Shown here: positions 59,979-64,000 of the stretch, in pieces
Layout: each line of letters opens with the position of its first letter
Position numbering within the stretch: the stretch's first letter is position 1
NCBI GenBank assembly: GCA_966211815.1
Contig: CBIHOD010000001.1
Location: forward strand, 62,001 to 126,000
Origin: JANPCX01 sp966211815
Lineage (GTDB): Bacteria > Pseudomonadota > Gammaproteobacteria > Burkholderiales > Burkholderiaceae_C
DNA: 64,000 nucleotides
Direction of reading: 5' to 3'
Notes under the pieces: generated by a model
The model's input: only the letters and a program-made list of their open reading frames with translations
Databases searched by the model: none
Told to the model about the DNA's origin: nothing
Made by a program: the position numbers and the translations under genes

Positions 59979-60599
59979 ATGCCCCGCCGCACGAAGGAAG
60001 AAGCGCTGGCCACGCGCCAGCGAATCCTCGACACCGCCGAGCTGGAATTCCAGCGCCGCGGCGTCTCGCGCACCTCGCTGCAGGACATCGCCCGCGCCGC
60101 CGGGGTCACCCGCGGCGCCATCTACTGGCATTTCAAGGACAAGTCCGACCTCTTCAACGCGATGATGAAACGCGTCACCTTCCCGATGGAGGAGGAGATC
60201 AAGCGCAGCGGCGATGCCGCGCTGGCCGACCCGGTGGCGCACATCCGCCGCAGCTTCCTGGCCGCCTTCCGCGCGACGGTGTCGGACCCGCAGGCGCGCC
60301 GTGTTTTCGAGATCGCGCTGCACAAGGTGGAGTACGTCGACGAACTCCGCGCCCTGCAAGAACGCCGCGTCGACGGCCTGCGCGAACGCGTGGGCCAGAT
60401 CGAACGCGGCTTGCGCCGCGCCCGGCCGCCCGGGCCGGCCGGCGGCGGTGTCTCCGCCCGGACCGCGGCCCTGGGCCTGCATTCGCTGGTCGACGGCTTG
60501 CTGCGCAACTGGATGCTGGAGCCCGGCGCCTTCGACCTGATGCGCGTGGGCCGGCAGGCGATCGACGTCTACCTGCGGGGGTTGGGGCACGCTGACTGA
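59979..60599 (+). CDS. TetR-family efflux repressor (AcrR/TtgR-like)
   Basis: 206 residues. N-terminal MPRRTKEEALATRQRILDTA; HTH TSLQDIARAAGVTRGAIYWH followed by FKDKSDLFNAMM, as in AcrR/TtgR/MexZ-like repressors. The C-terminal ligand domain includes ALGLHSLVDGLLRNWMLEP. Start at the ATG 59979 behind agagagga. It should repress the divergent RND operon until a drug binds. Confidence 0.94.
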   Translation: MPRRTKEEALATRQRILDTAELEFQRRGVSRTSLQDIARAAGVTRGAIYWHFKDKSDLFNAMMKRVTFPMEEEIKRSGDAALADPVAHIRRSFLAAFRATVSDPQARRVFEIALHKVEYVDELRALQERRVDGLRERVGQIERGLRRARPPGPAGGGVSARTAALGLHSLVDGLLRNWMLEPGAFDLMRVGRQAIDVYLRGLGHAD

Positions 60600-60712
60600 G
60601 CCGCGGTGCCGCGGTGCTTCCCCGCGCTGGGACCCGCCCGCACCGACGCCCCCGCCCGGCATGCGCCTCGCCCCTGCACAGCCCGGGACGGGCCCGCTTC
60701 AGGCGGTGGGTT

Positions 60713-61693
60713 TCAAGGCTGGGCCACCGCCTTGACCACCGCCGTCGCCACCGGCAGGCCGGCGGCTTTCCAACTATGGATGCCGCCCCGGTACCAACCC
60801 ACGCGCGTGTAACCCATGCGCTTGGCGCGCAGCGCGGCGTTGACCGAGAACCAGCATTCGCTGCCCCGGCAATAGAACACCACGGGTTTGGACGGATCGG
60901 GGCTCAACTGCCTGAGCAGGCCCGCGAAGCGGTGGTCGTAGGCCTTTTCAAGGGCGGCGTCGTCGAAAGCCAGGCCGCCGCGGTAGAGACTGCGGGACAT
61001 GGGGATCACGTCATAGCTGCTGCCGACGTCGATGAGCAGCGGCGGGTCGGCGCCCATCAGGGCCTGCACCAAGTCCCGCGTGTAGAGCGTGGTGACGCCT
61101 TCGACCTGCTGCGGCGTCACACCCCCGGGGTTGCCGGTGCGCAGGTCCGTCGCGCTGACCGCATTCCCGCCCACGTCCTCGCCGCCGAAGAACCGGCGCT
61201 CCGGAACGGCCAGACGGGCCTGCGCCTGCCGGTGCCCGGCCAGCGCGGCGCTGGTCCAGGCGCGAATGTCCTTGCCGTCGACGGACTGGACCTCGCACAG
61301 CCGGGGGGCTTCTTTTTGTATGTGGTTGCAGGCATAGACCGCGCTCAAGAAGGCTTGCTGGGGCCCGGCCCTTTGCGAGCTGACGCCGACGCCCCCTTCC
61401 GCGACCGGGATCGCCAGGGCTTTGTGGTCGGGCTGGCCCAGGTGCTCGGTGAAGAAACGCTCGCAGGCCCCGCCCTGGACGGCGCACTGCTGCAGCCGCA
61501 TCGCGCCGAGCGCCGAAGGCGGGATCGCCGGCAGCATCCCCATTTCCTTGCCGAACAGCGTGTTGTCTTGCAGGAAGGCGCCGCCGCCGGCGCAACCCGC
61601 CAGGCCCATCGCGGCCGCCGCCGCGGTTGCCGACAGGCCGCGCCATGTTCTTCTTTCCACCATCCGTGCTCTCATTCGGTGAATGTTGTTCAA
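60713..61693 (-). CDS. Rhodanese-like domain lipoprotein
   Basis: Up to 326 residues. Lipobox MGLAGCAGGG indicates a lipoprotein; the start may be the second Met (MVERRTWRG, 61663). The C-terminal rhodanese domain (about 215-320) has VVFYCRGSECWFSVNAALRA, with the active-site cysteine in a C-x4-CW motif like that of PQQ-associated CXXCW proteins. The N-terminal 180 residues are unrecognised. It follows the hydrolase gene by 18 bp. Confidence 0.8.
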   Translation of the reverse strand: MNNIHRMRARMVERRTWRGLSATAAAAAMGLAGCAGGGAFLQDNTLFGKEMGMLPAIPPSALGAMRLQQCAVQGGACERFFTEHLGQPDHKALAIPVAEGGVGVSSQRAGPQQAFLSAVYACNHIQKEAPRLCEVQSVDGKDIRAWTSAALAGHRQAQARLAVPERRFFGGEDVGGNAVSATDLRTGNPGGVTPQQVEGVTTLYTRDLVQALMGADPPLLIDVGSSYDVIPMSRSLYRGGLAFDDAALEKAYDHRFAGLLRQLSPDPSKPVVFYCRGSECWFSVNAALRAKRMGYTRVGWYRGGIHSWKAAGLPVATAVVKAVAQP

Positions 61694-61711
61694 GCTCGCC
61701 GGCGCCCCGCC

Positions 61712-62722
61712 TCAATCGGCGTTGCGCCAGGGCGGGCAATCCAGCCCCGGGGGCCGGCCGGTCAAGGCTTGCGCCAGCGCGGACCAGAATCGCTGCAGCG
61801 GCCGGTCGCCGCCGTCCGGGTCCCGCAGGCCGTGGTCGCCGCCTTGGAAAACGGCCACGCACACCGCGCGCCCCTGCGCCTGGGCGCGCGACTGGAATCG
61901 CCTCAGGCCCTCCAGCGGCACGGCGCGGTCGTCGCCGCCGAAGCCCAGCCACAGCGTTTGCTGCGCATCCAAAAGCGCCTGGCTGTAGCGCCAACGCGCC
62001 AGGTCGCGCCAATAAGCCATGCTGCGGCCCGCCCAGACGGCCGAATCGGCCACGGCGGCGTCGTCGACCCGCCGCTTCAGTTCGGCCACGAAATCCGGCG
62101 CGCCTTGCAGTGGCGCCTGCAGCGACAAGGCCTCGAGCGGGTCCAGCCCCGTGCTGCCCACGGCCGCCAGCAGCGCCAGCTCGGGGTGCCCGGCCTGCAC
62201 CGCCGGCAAGAGCTCGGCGCCCTCGGAGATGCCCACGAGGGCGACGGGCTGGCCGGGAACCGGAGGATGGCTCCGCAGGTGCCAGGCGACGAAGGCGCCG
62301 GCGTCGAGCGCCCATTGCGAAAGGCGGTCCTGGTCGGTGAAGGCGGTCGAGCAGTCCTGCAGCGCGCCCATCCAGCGGAAGGCACGCACATGCCGCTTGT
62401 GCGGAACCACCACTTCGCCCCCGGCCAGGCCGCGGAAATAAGCGGGCGCGATGGGTCCCAGGCCGTTGCAACCCGAACCGGGCAGCACATAGGCCCGGAA
62501 GAGCGCGCGCCGGTTGCCGCCGGCGGGCTGGAGGGTGAGGAATTCCAGTTGACCGCCGTCGGCCAGGTCGAAGCGCGCAAACGAAACCGGCCCGGTGTCT
62601 TGGGACACCGGGCCGGCTTGCTGTGCTTGGGGGGCCGCCGCCGCGGCGGCCAGGGAGAAGGCCGCGGCCTTCTTCAGCAGGGCGGGAAGCTTTCCAGCCG
62701 CCCCAGCCCAGTCCAAGCCCAT
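61712..62722 (-). CDS. Secreted alpha/beta hydrolase
   Basis: 336 residues. An N-terminal hydrophobic Ala-rich segment (AAAFSLAAAAAAPQAQQ) may be a signal peptide. Hydrolase motifs: VLPGSGCNGLGPIAPAYF (oxyanion region), the nucleophile VGISEGAELLPA, and the His in VFQGGDHGLRDP. Related to dienelactone-hydrolase/peptidase-like enzymes, substrate unknown. Starts 7 bp after the CsgG-like stop, so co-transcribed. Confidence 0.8.
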   Translation of the reverse strand: MGLDWAGAAGKLPALLKKAAAFSLAAAAAAPQAQQAGPVSQDTGPVSFARFDLADGGQLEFLTLQPAGGNRRALFRAYVLPGSGCNGLGPIAPAYFRGLAGGEVVVPHKRHVRAFRWMGALQDCSTAFTDQDRLSQWALDAGAFVAWHLRSHPPVPGQPVALVGISEGAELLPAVQAGHPELALLAAVGSTGLDPLEALSLQAPLQGAPDFVAELKRRVDDAAVADSAVWAGRSMAYWRDLARWRYSQALLDAQQTLWLGFGGDDRAVPLEGLRRFQSRAQAQGRAVCVAVFQGGDHGLRDPDGGDRPLQRFWSALAQALTGRPPGLDCPPWRNAD

Positions 62723-62729
62723 CAACCCC

Positions 62730-63608
62730 TCACTTGAACACCATGGTGGGCGGTTCGGCCGGTGCCGGGCGCGCCGCGGGCGCATAGCCGCCCGCGGCGT
62801 TGCCGCCGACCTGGCCGTTCACCGGCGGGTTGCCGTTCGGGCCGAGCTGCTCCACCAGCTGCGCGTAGACGCTGTCCGCCAGGGTCTGCGAGGTGGCGCG
62901 GATTACCTTGCCGCGGTTGGGCGCGACCACGTCGCCGCGGTTGCTGATCAGCTTGACGTCCTGACCGGCGCCTTGGGCGCTGAAGGCGGCCGTGATCTCG
63001 TAGGTGCGGGTGTTGATCAGGCTGAAATCGCTGACGAGGTCGAGGCTGAACAGGTAGGAAGCGCTGGTCGTGCCCTGCAGCGGCGAGAGCTCGTTGCGGA
63101 ACTCGATGCTCGACACCGTGCCGAACAGCACGTAGTCGGCGCCGGCGAACTCGCCCTTCTTGATGCGCGAGACGATGTCGTGCACGCTGGGCTGGCGCAC
63201 CGGCTTGGCCGGCGCCTTGCCGGTCTGCATCTGGTTCAGCACCTGCTCGGCCTTGCTGGGCTGCGGCGCGCCGCCGTCGAAGGCCCGCGACTGCACCAGC
63301 TTCACGCCGCCACCCTTGAGCAGGGCGCCCTTGATGTCGGCGGTGAAGTTGCGCAGCTCGCCCTGCTCGATGTACGAATAGCTGCCGGCGGCGTAGGTGA
63401 GTTCGCCCGACTGCTGCGCGGCCATCGAATGGCGGTTGGCCTGCATGCTGGCCTGGGTGCGCAGCTGGGCCACCTCAAAGTATTCGCGCACGCGCTCGGA
63501 ATAGGCCAGGTCGCTGACGGCGACGCTCGGCGTGCGCTGGGCCATCGCCGGGCCGGCGGCCACGAAAGCGGCCAGCAGGGCGCCCAGGAAGGGGATCGTC
63601 TTGTTCAT
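62730..63608 (-). CDS. CsgG-like/LpoB-partner periplasmic protein
   Basis: 292 residues. Signal peptide ends AAGPAMAQ. The mature part fits the CsgG/LpoB-like alpha/beta fold: GGGVKLVQSRAFD, IKKGEFAGADYVLFGTVSSI and SLINTRTYEITAAFSAQ. A Pro/Gly/Ala-rich tail closes it. No lipobox cysteine, so it is probably soluble in the periplasm rather than an outer-membrane pore. Downstream of an LpoB-like gene by 40 bp. Confidence 0.75.
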   Translation of the reverse strand: MNKTIPFLGALLAAFVAAGPAMAQRTPSVAVSDLAYSERVREYFEVAQLRTQASMQANRHSMAAQQSGELTYAAGSYSYIEQGELRNFTADIKGALLKGGGVKLVQSRAFDGGAPQPSKAEQVLNQMQTGKAPAKPVRQPSVHDIVSRIKKGEFAGADYVLFGTVSSIEFRNELSPLQGTTSASYLFSLDLVSDFSLINTRTYEITAAFSAQGAGQDVKLISNRGDVVAPNRGKVIRATSQTLADSVYAQLVEQLGPNGNPPVNGQVGGNAAGGYAPAARPAPAEPPTMVFK

Positions 63609-63648
63609 GGAAGCTCCTTGAAACGGAAGGGGAGGAACCGGGCGCGGG

Positions 63649-64000
63649 TCAGCGCTTGCTGGTCTTGCGGATTTCCTTCTCGTCCTGCCACTCGATCGTG
63701 CCCTCTTCCACGTCGAACATCTTGAGCGTGAACTTGTAGAACACGTCCTTGGTGGTGTTGTTCTGCTTGACGATGGAGGTCAGCTCGCCCTCGATGCTGT
63801 ATTTGGCGCCCTTCATGTTGCCGACCTTGGCGGTGGTGCCCTGCTTGTACAGGCCGCTCTGGTTCTGGCGCTGCAGCTCGTCCACGCCGGCCTGCATCTC
63901 GTTGATGGAGCGCACGAAGCGCACCTTGCCGGACTTGACCAGCGCGGTCTGGATCGAGTTCATCACGTTGGTGGTGTCGATGTACTCGCTGGTCTTGTTG
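63649..64000 (-). CDS. LpoB-like penicillin-binding-protein activator (5' end beyond window)
   Basis: Partial: 117 C-terminal codons. The visible part reads NKTSEYIDTTNVMNSIQTAL, then SGKVRFVRSINEMQAGVDEL and ends FDVEEGTIEWQDEKEIRKTS, as in LpoB lipoproteins that stimulate PBP1b. The open frame continues past 64000, so the signal/lipobox cannot be checked. First visible gene of the leftward envelope operon. Confidence 0.8.
   Translation of the reverse strand, partial: NKTSEYIDTTNVMNSIQTALVKSGKVRFVRSINEMQAGVDELQRQNQSGLYKQGTTAKVGNMKGAKYSIEGELTSIVKQNNTTKDVFYKFTLKMFDVEEGTIEWQDEKEIRKTSKR

Overview
The window is chromosomal DNA from a high-GC betaproteobacterium. Gene content and order point to Burkholderiales and most likely Comamonadaceae: a glmS/AsnC pair, the parB-RBBP9 hydrolase pair, yraN-diaA-dolP divergent from rsmI, and a family-type GC-rich dispersed repeat. 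This placement is inference from gene content; no database was searched.

Positions 1-12750 form a defence island that looks less GC-rich than the rest. It opens with a frameshifted IS21-type transposase fragment joined to a scrap of a second hsdM. A leftward type I restriction-modification operon follows (half-specificity subunit, hsdM, hsdS, hsdR, SprT/YgjP-like metallopeptidase). Divergent from it are a HigB toxin with a HigA-ImmA/IrrE antitoxin-protease, then a tightly overlapping three-gene ubiquitin-like operon: a triple ubiquitin-like/E2 fusion, a JAB-E1 fusion and a DUF6527-type metal-binding protein. The island ends at three contiguous 20-bp repeats that stop about 23 bp downstream of the glmS stop codon, the classical Tn7 attachment position. 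I infer that the island was delivered as cargo of a Tn7-like (or related DDE) element.

Positions 12769-42265 are mostly housekeeping genes: glmS, AsnC and LysR regulators, a tautomerase, glycerate kinase, a beta-hydroxyacid dehydrogenase, dolP-diaA-yraN, rsmI and tldD. Next comes aroG (DAHP synthase), preceded by a 25-codon leader peptide rich in Phe/Tyr/Trp and a mutually exclusive antiterminator/terminator pair, i.e. a complete-looking transcription attenuator. Further on are an EF-hand protein, cobalamin adenosyltransferase, an FAD oxidase, N-formylglutamate amidohydrolase, two Crp/Fnr regulators, a histidine-kinase homologue that has lost its phosphoacceptor histidine, the prkA-yeaH-spoVR stress operon, parB with an RBBP9 hydrolase, a 158-bp MITE and argC.

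Positions 42266-53361 hold an antiporter and part of an aryl-polyene/xanthomonadin-type pigment cluster: a halogenase-like flavoprotein, ACP, membrane protein, AMP-ligase, hot-dog dehydratase, acyltransferase, LolA-like protein and MMPL exporter. No ketosynthase or ketoreductase is present. Positions 53513-60599 carry a complete RND efflux operon (adaptor, pump, outer-membrane channel) with a divergent TetR repressor and a recognisable operator. The window ends in a leftward envelope operon: an LpoB-like protein (cut by the window edge), a CsgG-like protein, an alpha/beta hydrolase and a rhodanese-like lipoprotein. No rRNA, tRNA or CRISPR array was seen.
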